Of a stretch of DNA of 5,851 nucleotides, positions 1 to 5,581 are shown in pieces (within the stretch, counting starts at the first letter, position 1; every line of letters begins with the position of its first letter). The notes beneath the pieces were generated by a model. It was not told the DNA's origin and searched no databases. It saw nothing but the letters and a program-made list of their open reading frames with translations. The stretch comes from Pseudomonadales bacterium. Its GTDB lineage: Bacteria > Pseudomonadota > Gammaproteobacteria > Steroidobacterales > Steroidobacteraceae. Made by a program: the position numbers and the translations under genes. The stretch covers positions 1-5,851 of the forward strand of contig JAGRJB010000106.1 of NCBI GenBank assembly GCA_020442965.1, written 5' to 3'.

Positions 1-794
1 ACTTCATTCAGACCGACGCCTCGATCAACCCGGGGAACTCGGGCGGCGCGCTCGTCAATCTGCGCGGCGAACTCATTGCGATCAACAGCGCGATCCTGTC
101 GCGCAGCGGCGGCAATATCGGCATCGGCTTTGCGATCCCGGTGAACATGGCGCGCAGCATCGTCGATCAGCTGATCCAGTACGGCGCCGTGCGTCGCGGC
201 TTGCTCGGGATCAATATCTACTCACTAACACCTGATCTAGCGCGATCGCTGGGTCTCGCGTCGACGCAGGGCGTACTCGTTTCGCAAGTTGCCGAGGAAT
301 CCGCCGCCGAACAGGCCGGGATTCGGGCGGGCGACGTCGTCACGGCGATCAACGGCAAGCCAGTGCACTCGAATACGGATCTGCGCAACGCCATCGGCCT
401 GTTGCGAGTCGGTGAGCGAATTGACGTGGCGATCATTCGCGACGGGCGGCCGCGCCGCGTGACCGCGCTGATCCCGGACCCCGACGCGCCGGGAGCGCGG
501 CCTTCGTCCACACCCGACCGCTCAGCGCCGCGCAGCGCGACTGTCCATCCGCAATTGGAAGGCGCTGTGCTCGCCGATGCACCAGACGGCGGCGTTCTCG
601 TACGGGCGATCGAGCCGCGCAGCCCCGCAGCGGCGGCGCAGTTATTGCGCGCCGGGGACCGGATTGAAGCGGTCAATAGACGGCGCGTGCCCAATCTCGA
701 CAAGCTGCACGAACTCGCGCGACGCGGCGGCCCGCTTGTGCTGACCGTCCGTCGCGGCAATGCGATCCTGTTGATTCCGTTGCGCATGCCGTGA
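1..794 (+). CDS. degQ: DegQ/HtrA-type periplasmic serine endoprotease, 5' end missing (C-terminal 263 residues)
   Basis: Periplasmic Do-type protease that degrades or holds misfolded envelope proteins. The reading frame is already open at base 3 and ends at the TGA at 792-794; the start and the His and Asp of the catalytic triad lie outside the window. The first visible residues read [17 protein letters not shown], and the catalytic Ser of GNSGG is the codon at 39-41. The end of the protease domain follows ([15 protein letters not shown]). PDZ1 covers about visible residues 64-150, starting RRGLLGI and containing [15 protein letters not shown] Pro/Ser-rich linker covers about 158-182, and PDZ2 about 183-261 ([21 protein letters not shown]). 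Two PDZ domains fit DegQ/DegP; DegS has only one. With E. coli DegQ near 455 aa, roughly 190 residues are missing upstream. The family is very sure; DegQ versus DegP/MucD naming is less so. An in-frame GTG at 141 is internal and not a real start. Confidence 0.95.
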   Translation, partial: FIQTDASINPGNSGGALVNLRGELIAINSAILSRSGGNIGIGFAIPVNMARSIVDQLIQYGAVRRGLLGINIYSLTPDLARSLGLASTQGVLVSQVAEESAAEQAGIRAGDVVTAINGKPVHSNTDLRNAIGLLRVGERIDVAIIRDGRPRRVTALIPDPDAPGARPSSTPDRSAPRSATVHPQLEGAVLADAPDGGVLVRAIEPRSPAAAAQLLRAGDRIEAVNRRRVPNLDKLHELARRGGPLVLTVRRGNAILLIPLRMP

Positions 795-804
795 GTCAGT
801 CGCT

Positions 805-820
805 TCCCCTAAACAGGGGA
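805..820. promoter_or_regulatory. Perfect 16-bp inverted repeat TCCCCT-AAAC-AGGGGA; possible activator site or hairpin
   Basis: Two 6-bp arms, TCCCCT and AGGGGA, flank AAAC, 10 bp after the protease stop. No T-run follows, so it is not a standard intrinsic terminator, although it could form a small hairpin in the protease transcript. It lies about 80 bp upstream of the predicted sigma-54 promoter and about 115 bp upstream of the predicted transcription start, a usual position for binding sites of sigma-54 enhancer-binding proteins. The inverted repeat is seen directly. Its use as an enhancer for a PrsR-type activator is inference. Confidence 0.4.
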
Positions 821-916
821 GTCGCGAAACTTTACAGACCTTGACATTTGCTTTGCTGGAGTCGCACTAAGTGATTGCTTCTATTGGAGTAAAGCAATGC
901 GGCATGAGTCTTGCTT
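818..916 (+). repeat. Short direct repeats in the PEP-CTERM gene leader (GGAGTCGC x2, TTGCTT x3)
   Basis: GGAGTCGC occurs at 818-825 and again at 858-865, exactly 40 bp apart, with a shortened copy GGAGT at 886-890. TTGCTT occurs at 848-853, 875-880 and 911-916; the last one includes the -12 element of the sigma-54 promoter. A 7-bp inverted pair, ATTGCTT (874-880) and AAGCAAT (892-898), surrounds an 11-bp spacer. Such short words can recur by chance in 180 bp. Their crowding between the palindrome and the promoter makes protein-binding sites possible but unproven. Confidence 0.3.
900..915 (+). promoter_or_regulatory. Sigma-54 (RpoN) -24/-12 promoter for the PEP-CTERM gene
   Basis: The sequence CGGCATG-AGTC-TTGCT matches the RpoN consensus TGGCACG-N4-TTGCW at 10 of 12 defined positions. 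The invariant GG (901-902) and GC (913-914) are separated by exactly 10 bp, as required. With C914 as -12, transcription would start near 926, giving a leader of about 51 nt before the ATG at 977. Sigma-54 control by the PrsK/PrsR two-component system is established for PEP-CTERM genes in some exopolysaccharide-forming proteobacteria, so the location agrees with the downstream gene. A TTGACA at 841-846 could be a sigma-70 -35, but no good -10 follows it. Confidence 0.72.
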
Positions 917-976
917 CATCAGCTGGTGTTGGCAGAACCAATTTCACCCCGCCTTTGACACCGGAACCATCAAGAA

Positions 977-1864
977 ATGAAACCCACACCTCTTGTCGCC
1001 GCACTCGCCGTTGCGGCAATTTCGATTCCACTCGCAGCCCAGGCAGCGGTGATCACGATCCCGCAATCGGCGCTCATCCCCTCGACGCAGCTCTACACCG
1101 ATGACATCGGTGGCGGCATCGGCAATCCGCTCGTCATGACCGGGCTGGCGGGCGCCAATGACCCGAACATCGGCGGTACGCGCAATGACGACGGCTCCAG
1201 CGGCCCGATCGATCTCGGCTTCACGCTGAATTTCTTCGGCAACGATTACACGTCGTTCTACGCCAACAACAATGGCAACATCAGCTTCGGCAACGCCATC
1301 TCGGCCTATACGCCGGCTGGCCCACAGGGCGCGGCCCAACCGATCATTTCACCGTTCTTCGGCGATGTGGACACGCGCGGCGCGGCCAGCGGCCTGATGA
1401 ATCTGCGCGTCATGACCGATCAGATCATCGTCACCTGGGATCACGTCGGCTACTACGATGAGGCCACCAATCTGTTGAACACCTTCCAGCTGGTGCTCCG
1501 CGGCCCCGGTTACAGCATCCCGACGGGCGAAGGACAGATCGGCTTCTTCTATACGACCATGCAGTGGGAAACGGGTGATGCCAGTGGCGGTGTCGACGGT
1601 TTTGGGGGCACACCAGCGGCCGTTGGCTTCGGTGATGGCCAGCAGAATGGCTTTGTTCTCGCCGGTTCGACCCAGCCTAACATCTCGAGTGTGGTCAACA
1701 ACACGCGCCTCTGGTTTACGCTGAGCGAAACCGGCACACCGGTCGTCGTCCCACCCACACCGCCTGTCGAGCCGCCAGTCGGCGTGCCGGAGCCGGCCAC
1801 GCTGGGGCTGCTGGGGCTGGGCTTGATGGGCGCCGCGCTCGCGCGTCGTCGGCGTCGTGCCTAG
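977..1864 (+). CDS. NIDO (nidogen-like) domain protein with PEP-CTERM sorting signal
   Basis: Exported 295-aa protein probably displayed on or released from the cell surface. Residues 1-23 form a signal peptide with a hydrophobic core and an AQA cleavage site. Residues about 78-248 resemble the extracellular NIDO domain: LGFTLNFFGNDYTSFYANNNGNISF, then PIISPFFGDVDTR, NTFQLVLRGPG, IGFFYTTMQWETGDASGG and PAAVGFGDG. A proline-rich linker (255-269) leads to the tail: V-P-E-P at 270-273, a hydrophobic segment at 274-289, then five arginines and a final alanine. That tail is the standard PEP-CTERM signal recognised and cleaved by an exosortase. The ATG at 977 is chosen because the signal peptide begins there; the ribosome site is weak (GGA at 963-965, or AAGAA right before the ATG). 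A sigma-54 promoter lies upstream and a strong terminator downstream, so this is a single-gene transcript. The ligand and exact role are unknown; matrix or floc formation is inference. Confidence 0.93.
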   Translation: MKPTPLVAALAVAAISIPLAAQAAVITIPQSALIPSTQLYTDDIGGGIGNPLVMTGLAGANDPNIGGTRNDDGSSGPIDLGFTLNFFGNDYTSFYANNNGNISFGNAISAYTPAGPQGAAQPIISPFFGDVDTRGAASGLMNLRVMTDQIIVTWDHVGYYDEATNLLNTFQLVLRGPGYSIPTGEGQIGFFYTTMQWETGDASGGVDGFGGTPAAVGFGDGQQNGFVLAGSTQPNISSVVNNTRLWFTLSETGTPVVVPPTPPVEPPVGVPEPATLGLLGLGLMGAALARRRRRA

Positions 1865-1896
1865 AGACTAGTCGGCGCTGCTAGCGCTAACAAAAC

Positions 1897-1934
1897 AGCC
1901 GAGGTTTGGCGCGCGCCGGACCTCGGCTTTTTTT
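1897..1934 (+). terminator. Strong rho-independent terminator between convergent genes, probably bidirectional
   Basis: The 9-bp stem AGCCGAGGT (1897-1905) pairs with ACCTCGGCT (1920-1928). The enclosed segment 1908-1917 (GGCGCGCGCC) is itself self-complementary, which lengthens the hairpin. Seven T residues (1928-1934) follow on the + strand, ending the PEP-CTERM transcript. Read on the - strand, the same stem is followed by GTTTTG, a weaker T-run, so it can also stop the opposing transcript. The - strand stop codon TAA (1935-1933) lies inside the T-tract. A smaller hairpin, GCGCT-GCT-AGCGC, sits at 1875-1887 without a T-run. Confidence 0.92.
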
Positions 1935-2478
1935 ATGGGTGCAACGGTTGGGCGTCTTGGGTAGCGAGCAAACGCTTTCGCGCGGCCGCCAGCAGCGCGC
2001 GCGAATAGATCCGGTGGAAGCCGAGCAACGCTTTGAAGCGCCAGCCAGGAAGCCGCTCGCCGGTCTTCGCAGCCGCGATCGGCACGACCGCCGAACCAAA
2101 ATACAGCACCGTTCCGCAGTGAGAACCGGCGTCGACGTGCTCGACCATCAACCATGAGCGCGTGCGCGCGTTGATATCACAGAGCAGCAATTGCGTTTCA
2201 GTGCGCGCCTCAACCGTCCATGCGGCAAAGCGTGTCAGCGAACCCGTCGCGAGCTGTTTCGCCTCGACATCGCTCGAGGGCAGATTCACCGCCCAGCCGA
2301 TGATCCAACGCTCCAGCTTGAACAGCCAGGTGGTATAGAACGCCTCGGCGTACCTCGCGAGCGATACCTTATAGGGCGCTGCGACCCAGTAGCAGTCCGT
2401 GAACGCGCCGGAACGCCGATAAGCGTCTAACAGTGCATTACCGGGCAGTATCGACAACTGTACGGATGATGCCTTCAC
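1933..2478 (-). CDS. Uncharacterised 181-aa protein, possibly DUF2867-like, coupled to the aminopeptidase lipoprotein
   Basis: I do not recognise this protein with certainty. The start is a GTG at 2478-2476 that overlaps the upstream gene's TGA as GTGA, which suggests translational coupling; a weak AAGGG sits 6 nt upstream. No signal peptide or convincing membrane helix is present. Visible elements include an aromatic stretch with FYTTWLFKLERWIIGW (47-62), a central FAAWTVEARTETQLLLCD (84-101), RTRSWLMVE (105-113) and a C-terminal GFHRIYSRALLAAARKRL (153-170). The order 'F.v....ellL.d....rsWl.v...FH.i..R.LL' reminds me of DUF2867 or a similar START-like small domain, but this is a recalled resemblance and not a search result. 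Co-transcription with a periplasmic peptidase gives no direct clue, as this product appears cytoplasmic. The stop lies in the shared terminator. Confidence 0.8.
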   Translation of the reverse strand: MKASSVQLSILPGNALLDAYRRSGAFTDCYWVAAPYKVSLARYAEAFYTTWLFKLERWIIGWAVNLPSSDVEAKQLATGSLTRFAAWTVEARTETQLLLCDINARTRSWLMVEHVDAGSHCGTVLYFGSAVVPIAAAKTGERLPGWRFKALLGFHRIYSRALLAAARKRLLATQDAQPLHP

Positions 2479-3530
2479 AGAGCGCCCTTGGGGCTGCAGA
2501 ACTCGGCGTGCCGCTCGAGCTTGGTTGCCCGCGCCGCCTCACGAACGCGCTGATAGAATTTCGCCAGGTCATGCTGTTGCAGCTCCAGCAGATGCTGCAG
2601 CCCGGGAACGCAGTCATAGTAGGTCGCGAGCGTCGCCAAACGCGCATTGTTGGGGTCGGCGGCAAGATCGCGTACCCACCGACTATGAACACCAGCGGCC
2701 AACTCCAGCGCTGCAATTTCTGCCGCGAGCTGCGCGAATATCTCGCGCTTGCGCGCACGCTTGGCGTGGTCCGGTATCGTTTCACCGTAGAGTCGAGTCA
2801 GTAGCACTCGATAGCGCATCACCACCGCGACAACCGCTGAGCGCACCGCGAGGCGCTGCTCGAACAGCGCGGCGTCCTGAGGCCGGTGCTGGCGAGCGAG
2901 CCAGCGCGCGAGGCCCTCCTGTTCAACGGTGACCGCGAACGCCTCGTTGAAGGCCGTATCGCCCGGCAGATAGACCACCTGGTGCGCGAGTTCGTGGAAT
3001 ATCGTGCCAACGAGTTCATCTGCGCCATAGCCGAGCATGGTGCTCAGAACAGGGTCGGCGAACTTGCCGAGCGTGGAGTAGGCGGGCACGCCCTCGACCA
3101 GCACATCATCGCCGTTGCGCTCAAGGTGGGCTGCGAATTTTCGAGCGCGCTGTTCAGAAAAGTAGCCCCGATACGCGACGCAACCTGCGATTGGAAAACA
3201 CCATTGACGCGGCTCCACCGAAAACTCCGGCGTCGCGACGACATTCCAGACGACATAGTCGCGATTGATGTCTGCGTAGGTCGTGTAACTCTTGTTGTCG
3301 GGCAAGTCGAGGTCGTGCGTCGCGAACGCACGCGCCGCGCGCACCTGCTCGAGTCGGTGCACGAGTTCGGGCGACGCCTGCGGATCGGCTATCACGTCGC
3401 TGATCGGTCGCCGCGCAGCCATCACCTGCCACTGGCCACGCGCCGCTTGCGCGACATAGAGCACACCGCAGCCACTCTGCGAGAGCGCCAGCATGAGGAT
3501 CAGCCAGGTTCGGAGGTCAGTTAGAATCAC
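2475..3530 (-). CDS. Putative zinc aminopeptidase lipoprotein (PF10023 family)
   Basis: Predicted envelope-anchored metallopeptidase of the family named 'putative aminopeptidase' (PF10023, formerly DUF2265); substrate and physiology are not established. The 351-aa product has a zinc-site motif H179-E180-L-A-H183 within FHELAHQ. NEAFA follows at 195-199 and VEQEG at 202-206, either of which could supply the third ligand. Family-typical stretches include YVAQAARGQ (25-33), the WNV at 95-97, WCFPIAGCVAYRGYF (110-124) and VPAYSTLGKFADPVLSTM (148-165). Residues 1-21 form a short hydrophobic leader ending at Cys21, a probable lipoprotein site. Its lipobox QSGC is atypical because -3 is Gln and not Leu/Val/Ile. 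The GTG at 3530 is preferred: it gives a whole leader and ends just short of cca, whereas the open frame to 3698 only mirrors cca. The ATG at 3494 would leave too short a leader. No Shine-Dalgarno is visible, so the start is uncertain. It is first in a two-gene unit. Confidence 0.88.
   Translation of the reverse strand: MILTDLRTWLILMLALSQSGCGVLYVAQAARGQWQVMAARRPISDVIADPQASPELVHRLEQVRAARAFATHDLDLPDNKSYTTYADINRDYVVWNVVATPEFSVEPRQWCFPIAGCVAYRGYFSEQRARKFAAHLERNGDDVLVEGVPAYSTLGKFADPVLSTMLGYGADELVGTIFHELAHQVVYLPGDTAFNEAFAVTVEQEGLARWLARQHRPQDAALFEQRLAVRSAVVAVVMRYRVLLTRLYGETIPDHAKRARKREIFAQLAAEIAALELAAGVHSRWVRDLAADPNNARLATLATYYDCVPGLQHLLELQQHDLAKFYQRVREAARATKLERHAEFCSPKGAL
3512..3527 (+). promoter_or_regulatory. 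Candidate translation/transcription signals for cca (GGAGGT and TAGAAT)
   Basis: GGAGGT at 3512-3517 is a perfect Shine-Dalgarno core, but 16 nt separate it from the cca ATG at 3534, which is unusually long. TAGAAT at 3522-3527 matches a sigma-70 -10 box at five of six positions, without a clear -35. If it is used, transcription would begin at about the ATG itself, giving a leaderless mRNA and bypassing GGAGGT. Both elements lie inside the first codons of the divergent lipoprotein gene. The two readings are mutually exclusive and neither is proven. Confidence 0.35.
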
Positions 3531-3533
3531 CGC

Positions 3534-4769
3534 ATGCAAGTGTATTTGGTTGGCGGCGCAGTCCGCGACAAACTGCTCGACCGGCAGGTGCTGGAGCGCG
3601 ACTGGGTGGTCGTCGGCGCAACGCCCGCCGAACTCGAAGCGCTGGGCTACAAGTCCGTCGGGCGAGATTTCCCGGTGTTCTTGCATCCTGAGACGCACGA
3701 TGAATTTGCGCTGGCGCGTCTCGAGAAAAAAGTCGGCCCCGGCTATCGCGGCTTCATCACCGAATATTCACCGGCCGTCACCCTCGAAGACGACCTCAAG
3801 CGGCGCGATCTCACGATCAACGCCATGGCAGAAGATCGGGACGGCAATTTGATCGATCCGCACGGTGGCCAGCGTGATCTCGCCGCGCGCGTACTACGGC
3901 ACGTCTCGGCGGCCTTCGTCGAAGACCCCGTGCGCATCCTCAGAGTCGCCCGCTTCGCGGCGCGCTATGCAGGGCTCGGCTTTCAGGTGGCGGCGGAAAC
4001 GCGCGAGCTGATGCGACAGATGGTCCGCGCGGGCGAGGTCGACGCGCTGGTGCCGGAGCGCGTGTGGGCCGAGACCGTTCGCGCGCTGGCTGAGCCACAC
4101 CCGGAGCGCTATCTCGAGGTGCTACGTGACTGTGGCGCACTGGCGGTGATCCTGCCCGAGCTCGATGCGCTGTTCGGCGTGCCGCAGCCTGCGAAATGGC
4201 ATCCGGAGATCGATGCCGGGGTGCATCAGCTGTTAGCACTGCAACAATGCGTCCGACTGGGTGGCAGCGAACGTGCACGCTTCGCCGTGCTGATGCACGA
4301 CCTCGGCAAGGGGCTGACGCCGCCGGAGCTGTGGCCAGCACATCGCGGCCATGAAGAGACCGGCGCCGCGCTGGTCGACATACTGTGCGAACGGTTGGCC
4401 GTTCCGAACGAGTTTCGACAGCTTGCCCTGTTGGCCACCCGCTACCACACGCACGTCCATCGCGCGTTCGAGTTGCGACCAGCGACCTTGCTGGAGTTGC
4501 TCGAAAACTGCGACGCGCTGCGTCGACCCGATCGATTCGCGGAGTTTCTGCTCGTGTGCGAGGCCGATGCGCGCGGCCGCACAGGACTGGAAGACACTCT
4601 CTATCCGCAGCGCGCGTACGTTGCGGCGGCGCGTCGTGTCGCGGCCGCGGTGACGGTCGACGCCGCGGCTCGCGCTGACTTGTCAGGCGCGGCAATCGGC
4701 GAGTGCTTGCGCAAGCTGCGGATCGATGCGCTGAATGAGCACAAGCGAACCTCGGCGAGAGCGCTATAG
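3534..4769 (+). CDS. cca: Multifunctional CCA protein (tRNA nucleotidyltransferase with HD phosphohydrolase domain)
   Basis: Adds or repairs the 3'-terminal CCA of tRNAs in the cytoplasm. The C-terminal HD domain has phosphatase/phosphodiesterase activities in the E. coli enzyme. The 411-aa length equals the long beta/gammaproteobacterial type (E. coli 412 aa). Seen in order: GGAVRD (7-12), the metal-site segment ERDWVVVGATP (21-31), GRDFPVFLHP (43-52), LEDDLKRRDLTINAMAED (84-101), EDPVRILRVARFAARY (130-145), GVPQPAKWHPEID (215-227) and the HD motif VLMHDLGKG with His255-Asp256, then ADARGRTG (344-351). The first acidic residue of the class II DxD motif is Glu21 here, where E. coli has Asp; Asp23 is kept. 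The ATG at 3534 matches the usual MxxYLVGGAVRD start. The gene is divergent from the lipoprotein gene with only 3 bp between start codons, and its TAG overlaps the convergent uppP end by 6 bp. No hairpin terminator follows. Confidence 0.98.
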   Translation: MQVYLVGGAVRDKLLDRQVLERDWVVVGATPAELEALGYKSVGRDFPVFLHPETHDEFALARLEKKVGPGYRGFITEYSPAVTLEDDLKRRDLTINAMAEDRDGNLIDPHGGQRDLAARVLRHVSAAFVEDPVRILRVARFAARYAGLGFQVAAETRELMRQMVRAGEVDALVPERVWAETVRALAEPHPERYLEVLRDCGALAVILPELDALFGVPQPAKWHPEIDAGVHQLLALQQCVRLGGSERARFAVLMHDLGKGLTPPELWPAHRGHEETGAALVDILCERLAVPNEFRQLALLATRYHTHVHRAFELRPATLLELLENCDALRRPDRFAEFLLVCEADARGRTGLEDTLYPQRAYVAAARRVAAAVTVDAAARADLSGAAIGECLRKLRIDALNEHKRTSARAL

Positions 4770-5564
4770 GTAGAACACGCCAACTACGATTGCGGCTAAC
4801 ACCAGCCGGTAGATCGTGAACGGCAAAAAGCCGATGCGTGGCAGGTAGCGCAGAAAGAACGAGATGCAAGCGTAACCCACGAGTGCCGAAACGACGAGCC
4901 CGATCAGCATCTCGGTCGCGGCGACGGGCGCGCCGGCGGTGACGAACTTGTAACTCTCGTAAACGCCTGCCATCGCGATGCCCGGCACGGAGAGCAAGAA
5001 AGCGAAACGCGCGGCCGACTCACGCGACAGTCCGAGCGCACGTCCGGCCGTCATCGTGATGCCCGAACGCGAAGTACCGGGAACCAACGCCAGCGCTTGC
5101 GCGCCGCCGATCACGAGCGCATCGCCGATGGAGAGTGATTTTTCGTCGCGACGGCTCGATGCCAGCCGATCGACGACGTAGAGAATGATGCCGAAGACGG
5201 CCAACTGAAAGGCGACCACGGCGGGGCTGCGCAACGTTGTCTCGATGAGATCCTTGCCAAAGAGCCCGACGAGCCCGACCGGAATCGTGCCGAGCAGCAG
5301 ATTGACCGCCAATCGTCCGTGAGCATCCGCGCGATCGCCGCCCACCCAACGCAGCGCGCCAGTGGCGAGCGGCACGAGATCGCGCCGAAAATACCCGACC
5401 ACGGCGAGCAAGGTACCGACATGGACCGCGACATCGAAAGCGAGACCCTGGTCCGGCCAGCCTAACAACCTTGGCAGCAATATGAGGTGACCGGAACTCG
5501 ATACCGGCAGAAACTCGGTGAACCCCTGGATCACCGCCAAAACAACCGCCTGCCACCATTCCAT
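4764..5564 (-). CDS. uppP: Undecaprenyl-diphosphatase (UppP/BacA)
   Basis: Integral membrane phosphatase that removes a phosphate from undecaprenyl diphosphate, regenerating the lipid carrier for peptidoglycan, O-antigen and exopolysaccharide synthesis; extra copies give bacitracin resistance in E. coli. The 266-aa product matches the family length (E. coli 273). Visible signatures are QGFTEFLPVSSSGH (13-26), containing the (E/Q)xxxE motif as Q13-E17 plus His26, and PGTSRSGIT (162-170) with the catalytic-type Arg166. Many hydrophobic segments cover the chain, and it ends with LVLAAIVVGVFYL. The ATG at 5564 begins the conserved MEWWQAVVLAVIQG; a GGGAG lies 7 nt upstream. In-frame sequence further upstream is non-conserved and overlaps the methyltransferase gene. 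Only 17 bp separate it from that upstream gene, so the two probably share a transcript. Its TAG (4766-4764) overlaps the cca 3' end. Confidence 0.97.
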   Translation of the reverse strand: MEWWQAVVLAVIQGFTEFLPVSSSGHLILLPRLLGWPDQGLAFDVAVHVGTLLAVVGYFRRDLVPLATGALRWVGGDRADAHGRLAVNLLLGTIPVGLVGLFGKDLIETTLRSPAVVAFQLAVFGIILYVVDRLASSRRDEKSLSIGDALVIGGAQALALVPGTSRSGITMTAGRALGLSRESAARFAFLLSVPGIAMAGVYESYKFVTAGAPVAATEMLIGLVVSALVGYACISFFLRYLPRIGFLPFTIYRLVLAAIVVGVFYL

Positions 5565-5571
5565 CCGTGTA

Positions 5572-5576
5572 CTCCC
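5572..5576 (-). promoter_or_regulatory. Ribosome binding site that fixes the uppP start
   Basis: On the - strand, GGGAG is followed by 7 nt (TACACGG) and then the ATG at 5564-5562. It lies in the 17-bp gap after the methyltransferase stop. A second purine run, AGGAG, overlaps that stop codon but is too far from the ATG to be the main site. The position supports the conserved MEWW start over longer in-frame versions. Confidence 0.75.
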
Positions 5577-5581
5577 GACTC

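Noticed and set aside
805..830. Intrinsic terminator for the protease gene
   Set aside because: The hairpin stem is only 6 bp and is followed by GTCGCGAAAC, not a T-run.
841..869. Sigma-70 promoter with a perfect TTGACA -35
   Set aside because: At 17-18 bp spacing only GCACTA or CACTAA is available as -10, which is poor; the sigma-54 element downstream is far better.
871..1104. 77-aa open frame on the + strand
   Set aside because: Overlaps the sigma-54 element and the real gene start in another frame, with no recognisable content.
944..1339. 131-aa open frame on the - strand
   Set aside because: Lies mostly opposite the PEP-CTERM gene, with charged low-complexity composition and no family signature; a shadow of the + gene.
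2886..3524. 212-aa open frame on the + strand
   Set aside because: Exactly opposite the aminopeptidase gene, which has clear HExxH and family motifs; GC-rich codon use opens the antisense frame.
3531..3698. N-terminal extension of the aminopeptidase to an ATG at 3698
   Set aside because: The extra 56 residues are antisense to the conserved start of cca and would bury the lipoprotein leader inside the protein.
3940..4869. 309-aa open frame on the - strand
   Set aside because: Opposite cca and the end of uppP; rich in Arg, Ala and Pro with no domain pattern.
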